From CBDCFV01 sp965203835 (GTDB taxonomy: Bacteria; Chloroflexota; Dehalococcoidia; Lucifugimonadales; UBA3495), in the NCBI GenBank assembly GCA_965203835.1, contig OZ241919.1, forward strand, positions 310,001 through 374,000: a stretch of 64,000 bases of DNA, in the 5' to 3' direction. Every line of letters starts with the position of its first letter. Position 1 is the first letter of the stretch. Shown here one piece after another: positions 24,650-34,547 of this stretch. The notes beneath the pieces were generated by a model. The model ran no database searches and was not told the origin of the DNA. It saw nothing but the letters and a program-made list of their open reading frames with translations. The position numbers were made by a program, and so were the translations under genes.

Positions 24650-24896
24650 GTTGAGCGGGGCCGCGAATCAGACTTTGGGATGTGGAGGAGTAGAGGGCAA
24701 TGAATATGCCGCCACGGAGTCTGTCCTGCAGAGAGGGAGTGGGTCTGGTTAATTCGCCAAACGGTAACACCTCCCCTCAAGGCAGTCAAAGTAAATGGAT
24801 GCTTGTCAGAGACGGCTTGGAACAGGGTGTACACTGTAACCACCTGTTGAACTCTGTCCAAACCAATATACGCTCACTAAGGACTTGGAGGTTATC

Positions 24897-26696
24897 ATGG
24901 TGTCGTTTACCACCCGCCCGGTAGTCATGGGCACTCGCGGGGTAGTCACGTCGGGGCATTACCTTGCCACAGCAGCCGGCTTTCGAATCATGGAGCAGGG
25001 CGGCAACGCCATCGACGCGGCGGCGGCCATGTGCTTCTGCCTCAACCTGCTGGAACCGCTCAGCAACGGAACGGGCGGAGAAGTGCCCACGCTCATATAC
25101 TCGGCCAAGGAGCACAAAACCTTCGCCGTGAGCGGTATGGGGACCTCGCCCGGCAGCTTCAGCATCGAGTGGTGCCGCGAGAACGAAATCGACCTGATAC
25201 CCGGAGACGGCTACCTGCCGGCGTGCGTTCCGGCGGTGGTGGATACTTGGGCCGCCAGCGTGGCGCGCTTTGGCACCATGAGCTTTTCCCAGATTCTCCA
25301 ACCGGCCATAGAGCTGGCCGAAAACGGTTACCCGGTCTACGAAAGGCTCCATTACGGACTGGTGTCCTACTATCGCCAGTTCACCGAGGTCTATCCCACC
25401 ACCGGGGAGGTCTACTATCCCAAGGGAAGGGCTCCCCAAGTTGGAGAGGTGCTGCGTAACCCGGACTATGCGGAGACGCTCAGGGTGATGTGCCGCGCCG
25501 AGAAGGAACGCCAGGGAGAGGGCAGGGTCAAGGGCATAGAAGCGGCGAGGGACGCGTTCTACAAGGGGCCCATCGCCGAGCGCATAGTGGACTTCATAAC
25601 CAAGAATCCGGTAGAGGACGCCAGCGGCTCCGTTCACTTCGGGCTGCTGTCCTATGAAGACATGGCGGGTTGGACCGCCACGGTGGAGGAACCTGCTTCC
25701 GTGAATTACCGCGGGCTGGAGGTGCACAAATGCCCTACATGGACGCAAGGGCCGGTGTTCCTGCAACAACTGGGCATACTGGAGGGCTACGACCTGGCCA
25801 GGAGGCGCCATAACTCGGCGGACTACCTTCACCTTGTAATCGAGGCGTCCAAGCTGGCCTTCGCAGACCGGGAGGCCTACTACGGCGACCCGGAGTTCGA
25901 CAAGTCACCTCTGGACGTCTTGCTTTCCAAGGAGTACGCGGCGGCCCGGCGCGGCCTGATTGGAGACCGCGCCTCAGCGGAGTTGATGGCCGGAGACGTG
26001 GGTAGGGGCGTGCCGGAGTACGTCGCCAGGGGTGTGGCCGAGGACAACCGGTTGGCATTGGGCGTAGCGGCGCGGGATATACGGGACCTGGGACAGGACC
26101 ACGCCCACGTGGGAGACACCACCCACTTGGACGCGGTAGACCGGGAAGGCAACATGGTCGCCGCCACACCCAGCGGCGGGTGGCTCAGAACGTCCCCAGT
26201 GATCAAGGGCTTGGGATTTCCCTTGGGAACCAGAGGACAGATGTTCTACCTGAACCCGGACAGGCCCAACGCTCTTGAGCCAAACAAGCGACCCAGGGCC
26301 ACGTTGACTCCATCCCTGGTGACCAGGGAAGGAGAGCCCTACATGGTCTTCGGGACACCGGGCGGCGACGCTCAAGACCAGTGGACGCTACAGTTTTTCC
26401 TGAACTACGTCGACTTTGGCATGAACCTGCAGGAAGCGTTGGACTCGCCCACCGTCCACTCGGTGCACTTCCCATCATCCTTCTACCCCCGGCAAGCCTT
26501 CCCGGCCAGGGTGTTCGCCGAGTCCCGCATCGCGCCGGAGGTATTGAAAGACCTGCAAGAGAGAGGACACGAGGTTGTCGCCATCGACGGCTGGGCCAAC
26601 GGCAAGGTGATGGGGATACGGTTCGACAAGGAACGAGGTGTGATCCAGGGCGCAGCCGCGCCCAAGGGCAACATCGGCTACGCCTTCGGCTGGTAA
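24897..26696 (+). CDS. Gamma-glutamyltransferase family protein
   Basis: 599-residue Ntn-hydrolase precursor of the gamma-glutamyltransferase/cephalosporin-acylase family. The N-terminal part has the family block TSGHYLATAAGFRIMEQGGNA and LNLLEPLSNGTGGE. The N-terminal nucleophile after self-cleavage is expected at the Thr of GDTTHLDAVD near residue 408, followed by the GGWLRTSPVI and PNKRPRATLTPSL blocks. No signal peptide is seen, so it is probably cytoplasmic. Start ATG 24897 has GGAGG upstream. It likely forms an operon with the next gene 80 bases away. Confidence 0.93.
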   Translation: MVSFTTRPVVMGTRGVVTSGHYLATAAGFRIMEQGGNAIDAAAAMCFCLNLLEPLSNGTGGEVPTLIYSAKEHKTFAVSGMGTSPGSFSIEWCRENEIDLIPGDGYLPACVPAVVDTWAASVARFGTMSFSQILQPAIELAENGYPVYERLHYGLVSYYRQFTEVYPTTGEVYYPKGRAPQVGEVLRNPDYAETLRVMCRAEKERQGEGRVKGIEAARDAFYKGPIAERIVDFITKNPVEDASGSVHFGLLSYEDMAGWTATVEEPASVNYRGLEVHKCPTWTQGPVFLQQLGILEGYDLARRRHNSADYLHLVIEASKLAFADREAYYGDPEFDKSPLDVLLSKEYAAARRGLIGDRASAELMAGDVGRGVPEYVARGVAEDNRLALGVAARDIRDLGQDHAHVGDTTHLDAVDREGNMVAATPSGGWLRTSPVIKGLGFPLGTRGQMFYLNPDRPNALEPNKRPRATLTPSLVTREGEPYMVFGTPGGDAQDQWTLQFFLNYVDFGMNLQEALDSPTVHSVHFPSSFYPRQAFPARVFAESRIAPEVLKDLQERGHEVVAIDGWANGKVMGIRFDKERGVIQGAAAPKGNIGYAFGW

Positions 26697-26776
26697 TCCG
26701 CCGGTGCACACCGCCGGTCCGGCCCACCGACGAAAGCAGATTCAGGAATCGACTGAAACCGAAAGGGGGAAGCGTC

Positions 26777-27670
26777 ATGCAAGAGAAGAAACGCATGACC
26801 ACGCGGCTCAAGGAACTGTTCGAACGCCCGGAGATTTTCGTTCTGGCCGGTGGGATGAATGCCATGGGCGCAAAGATGGCCGAGGTGCTGGGATTCGAGG
26901 CCTTTTACATGTCCGGCGGAAATACTTCTGCCCAACTCATGGGTTGGACAGAGGGCGGGACCAGTATGCGGGACATGGTGGACAATGCCAGGCGCATTGT
27001 AAACACGGTGGATATTCCGGCGTTTGTTGACATGGACACCGGCTACGGGGACGCTATTACAGTCTACGAGACTGTGAAGGAATACATCCGGGCCGGGATA
27101 GCCGGCACCCACTTGGAGGACCAGACCTACCCGCCCAAGAGCGGACACCGCCGCAGGTGCGTTTCCATCGAAGAGATGGTGGGCAAATTGAGGGCCGCGA
27201 TGGACGCCAAGATGGAGTTCGATCCGGACTTCGTTATTGTAGCCAGGTGTGATTACGCCGGCGTCCCGGGGGCGACCTTCGAGGATGTGATGGAACGCTG
27301 CCTGGCCTACAAGAACCAGACCAACGTGGACGTGGTATGCCCCAACGTAGCATCATGGGAGGAAAACCAAGAAGCCATCCGGCGGATTCCCGGCCTAGTG
27401 CTGCCCCTGTTCACCCACGGCAGCCAGACCCATCCCACCCTGGAAGAGTTGCAGCAGGCGGGAGCCGCTGCGGCGTGGTATCCATCCCTGACTACCATGG
27501 CAGGGCTCCAGGCATCCTGGGACTTCCTGAACGATTTTCAGGAACGCGGCACCGTCGCCATCGACGACTTCCTGGCGTCCGCCGCCCAAAGCAGGTGGGG
27601 CGTGGCCAGCAACGGAGGCATACTGGGAGCGCAGCGCATCCGGGAAATGGAGGACAAGTACCTGCCGTAA
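26777..27670 (+). CDS. Isocitrate lyase/PEP mutase superfamily protein
   Basis: 297-residue TIM-barrel enzyme. The metal site is VDMDTGYGDA near residue 80 and FYMSGGNTSAQLMG binds the substrate carboxylate. The active-site loop reads PPKSGHRRRC, where methylisocitrate/isocitrate lyases have K-[KR]-C-G-H, so the lyase cysteine is missing. An oxaloacetate-decarboxylase or phosphonate-type activity is more likely than isocitrate lyase (inference). Start ATG 26777 follows AAAGGGGGAAG; the open frame continues far upstream but overlaps the previous gene out of frame. Confidence 0.9.
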   Translation: MQEKKRMTTRLKELFERPEIFVLAGGMNAMGAKMAEVLGFEAFYMSGGNTSAQLMGWTEGGTSMRDMVDNARRIVNTVDIPAFVDMDTGYGDAITVYETVKEYIRAGIAGTHLEDQTYPPKSGHRRRCVSIEEMVGKLRAAMDAKMEFDPDFVIVARCDYAGVPGATFEDVMERCLAYKNQTNVDVVCPNVASWEENQEAIRRIPGLVLPLFTHGSQTHPTLEELQQAGAAAAWYPSLTTMAGLQASWDFLNDFQERGTVAIDDFLASAAQSRWGVASNGGILGAQRIREMEDKYLP

Positions 27671-27702
27671 GGGAACCGCTGTGTGCCTTGGCATCCGTCT
27701 GT

Positions 27703-30183
27703 TTACAATGCCCTTACCGCCGCCTCCAGTTGATCGGTGGCTTCCCTGTAATCGGCGCGGCGTCCAAAGTTGATCGGTTGGCCGAAGCGGATTTCGACGT
27801 CGCCCCTTGAGAAGAGGCCGCCGCGGTCAAAGACACCGGGTTTGTTAAGGACTACCCGCATGGGCACCACCGGGGTCCTGCCTTCCACGGCCACCAATCC
27901 GGTGCCTGGCTTAAAGGACTCCATGACGCCGTCGCGGTAGCTCTGGCCTTCCGGGTAAATCAGGATAGACCATCCCCCGTCAAGAAGCTGGCCAAGGTTC
28001 TCCAAGCTGGGACGTATGGCGCCCTCCCTGGAAAAGGGGAAGGCGTTGCCCAACAGCGGAGCGCCGATGCGCCACAACGGGTTGGGAAGCATCCAGTCCG
28101 CCGCGGCGGCCGGACTGAGACGCCTGCGCCAGCGGACTGGCATTGCCATTATTATCAGCGGGTTGTCCATCTTGACGTTGTGGTTGGAAGCAAACAACAG
28201 CGGGCCTTCAAGTCCCTGGAACTGCTCCCGGCCGGTGATTTTGACCCTGTAAAGGATGTGCATGAACGGGAATATGAACGCGCTTTGCAGGAAGGCCCGC
28301 AACGCCGCGCACCACCAAGTTCGGCCCCAGGACGGGAAGGGCAGATTCTGGGCGGCTCCCCCGGCGTCCACCAAGCGCTGTAACTCCGCAATAGTGGTGG
28401 TGGGGCTTAGCTGCTCCTCGTCGACACGGGACCCCAACTCTTCCTCGATTGCCGAAAGAAGCTCCACCCGACCCAACGAGTCCAGGTTGAGGTCCAGGCC
28501 GAGGCTTTTTTCAGGGGCCAGCTCTTCCAAGGGAAGATTGCAGACGGAAGCAATCAATCTTTGCAGGGAAGTGCCGGCCGCAGCGGTAGTTTGAGCCTCC
28601 GGTTGGTTGTCCCGTTGTGCCTCTTGGTTGGTCAAATAGTCCAGTACCAGGGGTTTCCTGATTTTGAGGGTGTGGGTACGGGGGAAGTCCTCGTCCGGCC
28701 ACAACGTATAGCCCTGCACCTGTTGATGACTCGCCAGAATCTGATTTGCGGTCCGGACCACGCTCCCGGGATCGGCCTCGGTCTCGTCCTCCATCAGCAA
28801 CGCCGCGTGAACGGCCACATCCCCTGATTCGGTTTGCAGACCCAGTACGACACTGTCCTTTACGCCCGGTTGGTTATTGATGATGGTTTCGATATCCTCG
28901 GGGTAGACGTTCTGCCCGTTGGCCAGGACGATAAGGTCTTTTTTTCTCCCCTTGAGGTACAGGTATCCGTCTTCGTCCAGAATCCCCAAGTCCCCCGTTC
29001 GGTACCAATCGCCCTCAAAGGCATCGTCGGTGGCTTCCTTGTTCTGCCAGTACCCCGGCGTTACGTTGGGGCCGCGGGTAAGCACCTCGCCGTCCGAGGC
29101 TATGCGGACTTCCTGTCCCGGAGGTGTCCTGCCCACCGACCCCTCCCGGTTGTTGCGGAAGGTGTTGGTGGTGATGAGGGGGGCCGTTTCCGTGGTGCCA
29201 TAAGCCTGCAAGATGGGTATTCCCAAGTTGTTCCACTTCCGGCCCAGTTCCGGGTCCAAAGCCGCGCCGCCCGAGAACATGAAGGACATACGACCGCCCA
29301 GCCTGCTGTGCACCTTCTTGAAGAGCCGGCGGCGCACCGAGTTGGGCATGACGGACGCCACGCTCATCAGCATCCCCCACAGCTTCTCCTTTCCCTGCGC
29401 CCGGACCTCCCTCTCGATGCCATTCATAAACAGTTGCAGGGCTTGGGGGACCAGAATCATTGCGGTAATGCGGTTGGTCTGAAGGGCCTTGAAGATAATG
29501 CTGGGCTGCCGGCTGGTGGCGTAGACGAGGTTGGCCCCATAATACAGCGGCACCAGCAACCCACCGGTCTGTTCCAGCATGTGACTGAGGGGCATGAGGG
29601 AAAGCAGCCGACTGTTTGGTTTCAACTGGACCATTGCGGCGGCCGCGAGGGTGTTGGAGACCAGGTTGCGGTGGGTCAGGATGACGCCCTTGGGTTCTCC
29701 CGTGGTGCCGGAGGTGAACATGAGCTCCACGATGTCATCCGGGGACGCCGCCGGTTCCTCCTCCCGGGGGGCTGTCTCCTCCATGAGTTCTTCCAGTTCC
29801 TCGAAGAGCAGCGTCTCCAGGCCTTCCCTGGGCAACTGGGCTTGGGTCGAGCGCGACACGATGGCCAGCTTGGGACTGGTACGGTCCATGACGCGGGTGA
29901 CGAAGTCCGGCGCGCTCCGCACGTCCAGCGGAACCGCCACCACCCCGGCGCGGGCGCAGCCCAGGAAGGCCACCACCCACTCGGGGCAGTTGGGACCCCA
30001 GATGATTGCTTGATCGCCCTTGACAAGGCCTTTCTTTGCGATGATCGCGCTTGCCCGGGCGGACAGGTCCCACAACCGGCTGTAGCTCCACTTGCGCTGT
30101 CGAACGCCCAAGGAGATGCTCAGGGCAGTGGCTGATCCGTACTTTTCCGAGATGTGCTTGAGGAAATCAATCAGCGTTTCCAT
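27703..30183 (-). CDS. AMP-ligase/ACP/PlsC acyltransferase fusion
   Basis: 826-residue three-domain protein. Residues 1-510: acyl-adenylating ligase with MFTSGTTGEPKGVILTH, YGTTETAPL and TGDLG. Residues about 550-620: acyl carrier domain with the phosphopantetheine serine in LDLNLDSLGRVELL. Residues 640-826: lysophospholipid-type acyltransferase with NHNVKMD (NHx4D) and YPEGQSYRDG. It probably activates a fatty acid, holds it on its own ACP and transfers it to a lipid acceptor, like Aas (inference). Start ATG 30183 has GGAG upstream; TTG 30228 is less likely. Confidence 0.92.
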   Translation of the reverse strand: METLIDFLKHISEKYGSATALSISLGVRQRKWSYSRLWDLSARASAIIAKKGLVKGDQAIIWGPNCPEWVVAFLGCARAGVVAVPLDVRSAPDFVTRVMDRTSPKLAIVSRSTQAQLPREGLETLLFEELEELMEETAPREEEPAASPDDIVELMFTSGTTGEPKGVILTHRNLVSNTLAAAAMVQLKPNSRLLSLMPLSHMLEQTGGLLVPLYYGANLVYATSRQPSIIFKALQTNRITAMILVPQALQLFMNGIEREVRAQGKEKLWGMLMSVASVMPNSVRRRLFKKVHSRLGGRMSFMFSGGAALDPELGRKWNNLGIPILQAYGTTETAPLITTNTFRNNREGSVGRTPPGQEVRIASDGEVLTRGPNVTPGYWQNKEATDDAFEGDWYRTGDLGILDEDGYLYLKGRKKDLIVLANGQNVYPEDIETIINNQPGVKDSVVLGLQTESGDVAVHAALLMEDETEADPGSVVRTANQILASHQQVQGYTLWPDEDFPRTHTLKIRKPLVLDYLTNQEAQRDNQPEAQTTAAAGTSLQRLIASVCNLPLEELAPEKSLGLDLNLDSLGRVELLSAIEEELGSRVDEEQLSPTTTIAELQRLVDAGGAAQNLPFPSWGRTWWCAALRAFLQSAFIFPFMHILYRVKITGREQFQGLEGPLLFASNHNVKMDNPLIIMAMPVRWRRRLSPAAAADWMLPNPLWRIGAPLLGNAFPFSREGAIRPSLENLGQLLDGGWSILIYPEGQSYRDGVMESFKPGTGLVAVEGRTPVVPMRVVLNKPGVFDRGGLFSRGDVEIRFGQPINFGRRADYREATDQLEAAVRAL

Positions 30184-30267
30184 CTTGATTGCAACTCCTT
30201 CCTCAATCCGATTCTCTGGGGCCCTCAATATACGAGTCCACCCCGCTGGCCCACCGGCGGCGGGACC

Positions 30268-30972
30268 TCAGTCAAGGGAGTCGGCAAAGCGGCGCAGACT
30301 CAATCCGGCGTCCTTGGTCATTGGCGGAAAATGACTGAAGCAAAGCACGTCGACGTCCAAGGACGCGAGGCGCCGGATGGACGCCTTGGCCTGCTCCATG
30401 TCTCTGGTGAACAAACGGGAAGGCAACCCCAGCTTGCCGCCGCGGCATTCCAATGCATCACCTACAATCAACGTCCCATGCCGCTTGAAATACAGGCTGA
30501 TACTGCCGGGTGTATGACCGGGGGTATGGATTACCTCCATGCCTCCCAGAACGTCCAACATGTCTCCGTCCGTTAACGCCAGGTCTACCGTAAATGGACG
30601 AGGTTCCGACAGCCGGAGGAACGGGGCCGTCAACGCCGCCAAATGCCGGTCCTGAAAAGGGCTGGGCAACGGCTCGGACGCTTCCAGATAGGGTATTTCG
30701 CTGTTGTGCACCGCGACGCAGGCACGGCCGTGTTCCTTCAGGTCGGCGATGCCGCCAATGTGGTCCGCGTGGTAATGGGTGGGGATGATGTGGGAAATTT
30801 CCATCCCGGAGCGCCCCTGCCGGTTCAAATACCGCAGAATGCGCCTGCTGCCGTTCCTGAAGCCGGCGTCGATGACTGTGATCCTGTCTTCCATCGCCAG
30901 GAAGACGCTGGCTCCCACTACCGGCAACTGGTACAGGTCAGGCGCTACCTGCAACGGGTTTCCTGCTAACAC
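30268..30972 (-). CDS. MBL-fold metallohydrolase
   Basis: 234-residue metallo-beta-lactamase-fold hydrolase. Zinc ligands: THYHADHIGG (HxHxDH) near residue 66, H in HTPGHTPGS, D in VGDALECR, and the last His in CFSHFPP. This is the general glyoxalase-II/lactonase type; substrate unknown. The start is unclear. GTG 30972 sits at the predicted transcription start of a TTGAGG-N16-TACAAT promoter, so it would be leaderless; TTG 30954 has AGCAGGA upstream and may be the real start. 84 bases upstream of the ligase fusion. Confidence 0.88.
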   Translation of the reverse strand: MLAGNPLQVAPDLYQLPVVGASVFLAMEDRITVIDAGFRNGSRRILRYLNRQGRSGMEISHIIPTHYHADHIGGIADLKEHGRACVAVHNSEIPYLEASEPLPSPFQDRHLAALTAPFLRLSEPRPFTVDLALTDGDMLDVLGGMEVIHTPGHTPGSISLYFKRHGTLIVGDALECRGGKLGLPSRLFTRDMEQAKASIRRLASLDVDVLCFSHFPPMTKDAGLSLRRFADSLD

Positions 30973-30976
30973 TGAT

Positions 30977-31004
30977 ATTGTACCCTCGATACTTAATGCC
31001 TCAA
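30977..31004 (-). promoter_or_regulatory. Promoter of the MBL-fold gene
   Basis: On the minus strand: TTGAGG (31004-30999), a 16-base spacer, then TACAAT (30982-30977). Confidence 0.45.
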
Positions 31005-31082
31005 GCTGCCCAAGAAGGCCTCTAAAGCACGTTATGGGTTATTATATCGTTTGTCCGCAATCTACCGGAATGGCGGGGGCGC

Positions 31083-32615
31083 ATGGACTACGATTTCATC
31101 ATCATCGGGGCAGGCTCCGCCGGGTGCGCGCTGGCGTCTCGGCTATCGGAAGACCCGGACAAATCCGTGCTGCTGCTGGAGGCAGGGCCGGACTACCCGG
31201 ATGCGGCGTTCCTGCCGGACGAACTCAAGTACGATTCCAACCAAGCCGCGTCCGAAGTAAACGCTCCTCACAACTGGTCCCTCATGGGCTACGGAGCAGT
31301 TGGGTCATCGAACGAACTCCCGGTGGCCCGGGGCAAGGTCACCGGCGGCACCAGCGCCATCAACCACCAGATTTTTCTTCGCGGCGCGCCCGAAGACTAC
31401 GACCATTGGGCGTCGTTGGGCAACGACGAGTGGGGATACGAGAAGGTCTTGCCCTACTTCAGGAAGCTGGAGACCGACCTGGACATCCGGGACGATTTCC
31501 ACGGTTCTACCGGCCCAATCCCGGTCCGGCGGCATCATAAAGAGCATTGGCTTCCCCTGCAAGCGGCCTTTTACCGGGCCTGCCGGGACGCCGGGTTTCC
31601 CGATGACCCGGACATGAACCATCCCGACACTACCGGAGTCGGGCAAGTGCCGTTGAACAATCCCGACGGCGTCCGCATGAGCACGGCCTTGGGATACCTG
31701 GACGCCTGCCGCCACCGGCTGAACCTGACCATACGAGCGAACGTGCTGGTCAAGAGGGTGTTGTTTGCGGGAGGCAAGGCCGTGAGCATAGAGGCGGAGA
31801 GCGGAGGCGAGACCTTCCAGATGCGGGGCCGGGACATCATTCTGAGCGCCGGAGCGGTAGCCTCGCCGCAACTCTTGATGCTCTCCGGGGTGGGACCCGA
31901 AGACCAACTGAAGGAATTGGACATACCGTTAGTGAAAAATCTTCCGGGGGTGGGCCGAAACATGATGAACCACCCCTCGGTCTCTTTAAGATTCAAACCG
32001 GCGGACGGCTATACACTGGAGCACGGCTCTCCCCGGAACCAGGTCGGCCTTCGCTTCGCCGCGCCGGGGTCCAGCGACCGAAACGACATACAAGTGCAGC
32101 CGTTGACCTCAGGACCGCCGGGGCGGGAAGCCGAGCAAATCAGCGTCGGCTGCCGGCTGGAACTCCCGCGCAGCGTGGGCGAACTTCGTTTGACCTCCGC
32201 CGATGCCAAGGTGCAGCCTCGGCTGGACTACCGCTTCCTGGAAGACGGTTGGGACCGTCAACGGCTGCGGGAGGCAGTCCGGGTGTGCGTCGACCTCTTC
32301 CAGCACGAGGCTTTCAAAGGCTTGATCGAAAGCCTCTTTGCTCCAGCTGCGACCGATTTAGCGTCCGATGACGACCTGGACGCCTGGATCGCTCGCAGCA
32401 TCAGCATCGCCGGGCACACCTCGGGCACCTGCAAAATGGGTCCGGCGGACGACGGGATGGCGGTGGTGGACCAGTATTGCCGGGTAAGGGGAGTGGAGAA
32501 CCTGCGGGTGATTGACGCGTCGGTCATGCCGACTGTCCCACGGGCCAACACCAATGCGACAGCGATAATGATAGCGGAGCGGGCCGCCGAATTCATCAAG
32601 GACCAAGTCAAGTAA
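31083..32615 (+). CDS. GMC family oxidoreductase
   Basis: 510-residue flavoprotein of the glucose-methanol-choline oxidoreductase family. The FAD-binding GAGSAGCALASRL is at residues 9-21, the GMC signature 1 GKVTGGTSAINHQIFLRG near residue 83, and signature 2 GAVASPQLLMLSGVGP near residue 260. Catalytic His/Asn: GHTSGTCKMG and PRANTNATAIMIAERAA. Shorter than choline dehydrogenase (about 550), as in many alcohol dehydrogenases of this family. The alcohol oxidised is unknown. Start ATG 31083. Confidence 0.93.
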   Translation: MDYDFIIIGAGSAGCALASRLSEDPDKSVLLLEAGPDYPDAAFLPDELKYDSNQAASEVNAPHNWSLMGYGAVGSSNELPVARGKVTGGTSAINHQIFLRGAPEDYDHWASLGNDEWGYEKVLPYFRKLETDLDIRDDFHGSTGPIPVRRHHKEHWLPLQAAFYRACRDAGFPDDPDMNHPDTTGVGQVPLNNPDGVRMSTALGYLDACRHRLNLTIRANVLVKRVLFAGGKAVSIEAESGGETFQMRGRDIILSAGAVASPQLLMLSGVGPEDQLKELDIPLVKNLPGVGRNMMNHPSVSLRFKPADGYTLEHGSPRNQVGLRFAAPGSSDRNDIQVQPLTSGPPGREAEQISVGCRLELPRSVGELRLTSADAKVQPRLDYRFLEDGWDRQRLREAVRVCVDLFQHEAFKGLIESLFAPAATDLASDDDLDAWIARSISIAGHTSGTCKMGPADDGMAVVDQYCRVRGVENLRVIDASVMPTVPRANTNATAIMIAERAAEFIKDQVK

Positions 32616-32738
32616 AAGCGGCGGAGCGTAACCGTTCAAGCTTGGCGCGTCTACGGACCGCACGGCGACAACGGTATGCTATCATGGCGGCATCCAGGCT
32701 CGGCGCCAAGCAACCGCGTCCGGGTAGGAGGCTTACCG

Positions 32739-33524
32739 ATGACAACCGGGCTGCCCACGCCCTTCGATAAATTGAGGCCGAAAACCGCCAAGCCTTCCGG
32801 GCTGGATTCGGCAGACCTTCCCGCCGACCCCGTCTACGGTATCCTGCCGGACCCGGACGCTCCCGACGATTACGAGCCGTTACCCGACGCTATGCAGCAA
32901 GAGACCGATTTCCACTACGCCGTCACAGCACTGCAAGCCTTTTTCTGGGGACGTCCCGGAGTCCTGGTCAGCGGCGATACACCGGTGTACTACATAGACG
33001 CCGCCGGCATTCAACAGATAGTCCGGCCCGATTGCTACGTTTCCTTTGGGATAAACCCAATCTCCATCCGCCGCCGCAACGGCTACTTCATCAGAGAGGT
33101 GGGCAAACCGCCGGACTTTGCGCTGGAGATAGCTTCGGAGAGCACCCATGAAAACGACACGGGTTTCAAGCGGGGACTGTATGCCCGGCTGGGGGTAACG
33201 GAGTACTGGCGATTTGACTCCACGGGAGGAAAGTTTTACCCCGAGCCATTGGCCGGGGAGCGGTTAGTTGACGGGGAGTACACCGGGATTGAAACGGTCC
33301 AAGGCCTGGACGGAGTCATCCGTGGGCGCAGCGAATGGTTGGGACTGGACCTGTGCTGGGACAACGGCGTCCTGCGCTACTATGACCCGGTAGCGGGGGA
33401 GTACCTGCGGAGCTTGCGGGAGTCGGAAGTTGACCGTCTGGCCGAGCGGTTGGCCCGGCAGGAAGCGGAGGAGCGGATACGGCAGCTTGAAGAACAGTTG
33501 CGACGGGCCCTGGACAGCCATTAG
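32739..33524 (+). CDS. Uma2 family endonuclease (DUF820)
   Basis: 261-residue PD-(D/E)XK-fold protein of the Uma2 family, which is expanded in Cyanobacteria and Chloroflexota. The core is IVRPDCYVSFG (the Asp), FALEIASEST (the E-x-S/K strand), GLYARLGVTEYWRFD, and a C-terminal coiled coil RLAERLARQEAEERIRQLEEQL. Biological role unknown; nuclease activity is predicted from the fold only. Start ATG 32739 follows TAGGAGG. Confidence 0.9.
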   Translation: MTTGLPTPFDKLRPKTAKPSGLDSADLPADPVYGILPDPDAPDDYEPLPDAMQQETDFHYAVTALQAFFWGRPGVLVSGDTPVYYIDAAGIQQIVRPDCYVSFGINPISIRRRNGYFIREVGKPPDFALEIASESTHENDTGFKRGLYARLGVTEYWRFDSTGGKFYPEPLAGERLVDGEYTGIETVQGLDGVIRGRSEWLGLDLCWDNGVLRYYDPVAGEYLRSLRESEVDRLAERLARQEAEERIRQLEEQLRRALDSH

Positions 33525-33571
33525 CGACCGAGAGACTGTTTCCTTTTTGATGTAACGTAGGAGTAAAGACC

Positions 33572-34459
33572 ATGATGGAACGCGACTTAATTGGCTACGG
33601 CATGACCCCCCCGGCGGTGGAATGGCCCAACGGCGCCCGCATCGCGGTGTCGCTGGTGTTGAACTACGAAGAGGGTTCGGAGTATTCGACCCTTGACGGA
33701 GACCCACACGGCGAAACGGTGGGGGAGTCTCCCTCTCCGGTAGCCCGGGGAGAGCGCGATCTGGCCAACGAGTCGTTCTTCGAGTACGGCAGCAGGGTCG
33801 GGGTGTGGCGCATCCTCAATATTTTCGACGAGTACGACGTCAAAGCCACGATGTACGCCTGCGCGCTGGCGCTGGAGCGGAACCCCGAAGTAGGCCCGCA
33901 AATGGTGCGGCGGGGGCACGAAATGATGGGCCACGGCAACCGGTGGGAAGAGTATTACGGCATGGACAAGGACACCGAGAGGGCAGCCATCCGCAATGCG
34001 GTAGAGTCCATCGCCCGCACTTCCGGGCAACGCCCCCTTGGATGGTATTGCCGGTACGGGCCCAGCATAAACACCAGGCAGTTGGTGGTGGAAGAGGGCG
34101 GCTTCGAGTACGACAGCAACGCCTACAACGACGACCTGCCCTATTACACTAACGTGAACGGCAACAAGTGGCTGGTCATTCCCTACTCTCTGGAGGTGAA
34201 CGACTACGGGTTCTGGAGGGGCCAGCTTTCGACCCCCAGCGACTTCTTCGAGTCGGCCCGCAACTCTTTCGACACCCTGTACCGGGAGGGCGCCACCCAC
34301 CCCAAGATGATGTCGGTGGGGCTGCACTGCCGCATCATCGGCAAACCGGCCCGCGCCGCCGCCCTGCGGCAGTTCCTGGAGTACGTGAAGGAAAAGCCGG
34401 ACGTGTGGTTCGCGCGGCGTATTGACATCGCCAGGTGGTGGAAAGAGAAGTACCCGTAG
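33572..34459 (+). CDS. Polysaccharide deacetylase / allantoinase-like protein
   Basis: 295-residue NodB-fold protein of the PuuE/HpPgdA type. Conserved AVSLVLNYEEGSEYS at the N-terminus has the Asp of NodB replaced by Asn-Tyr-Glu, as in cofactor-poor allantoinase-like members. Metal-type ligands come from GHEMMGHGNRWEEY near residue 113. GWYCRYGPSINT and FEYDSNAYNDDLPYY match the family. Possible substrates: allantoin, or acetylated glycans. Start ATG 33572 follows AGGAG. It sits before the acyl-CoA synthetase gene with a short gap. Confidence 0.88.
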   Translation: MMERDLIGYGMTPPAVEWPNGARIAVSLVLNYEEGSEYSTLDGDPHGETVGESPSPVARGERDLANESFFEYGSRVGVWRILNIFDEYDVKATMYACALALERNPEVGPQMVRRGHEMMGHGNRWEEYYGMDKDTERAAIRNAVESIARTSGQRPLGWYCRYGPSINTRQLVVEEGGFEYDSNAYNDDLPYYTNVNGNKWLVIPYSLEVNDYGFWRGQLSTPSDFFESARNSFDTLYREGATHPKMMSVGLHCRIIGKPARAAALRQFLEYVKEKPDVWFARRIDIARWWKEKYP

Positions 34460-34547
34460 CCGACCGGCTTTGTCTGCGTGGGTACAAACCTGTCTGTGTT
34501 ATACTCGCCATACTGCTACCCGAAATTGCAGGCGCTTGAAGGCAGCC

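Noticed and set aside
24786..25832. 348-codon minus-strand frame inside the gamma-glutamyltransferase gene
   Set aside because: Antisense shadow; the plus-strand frame has all family motifs.
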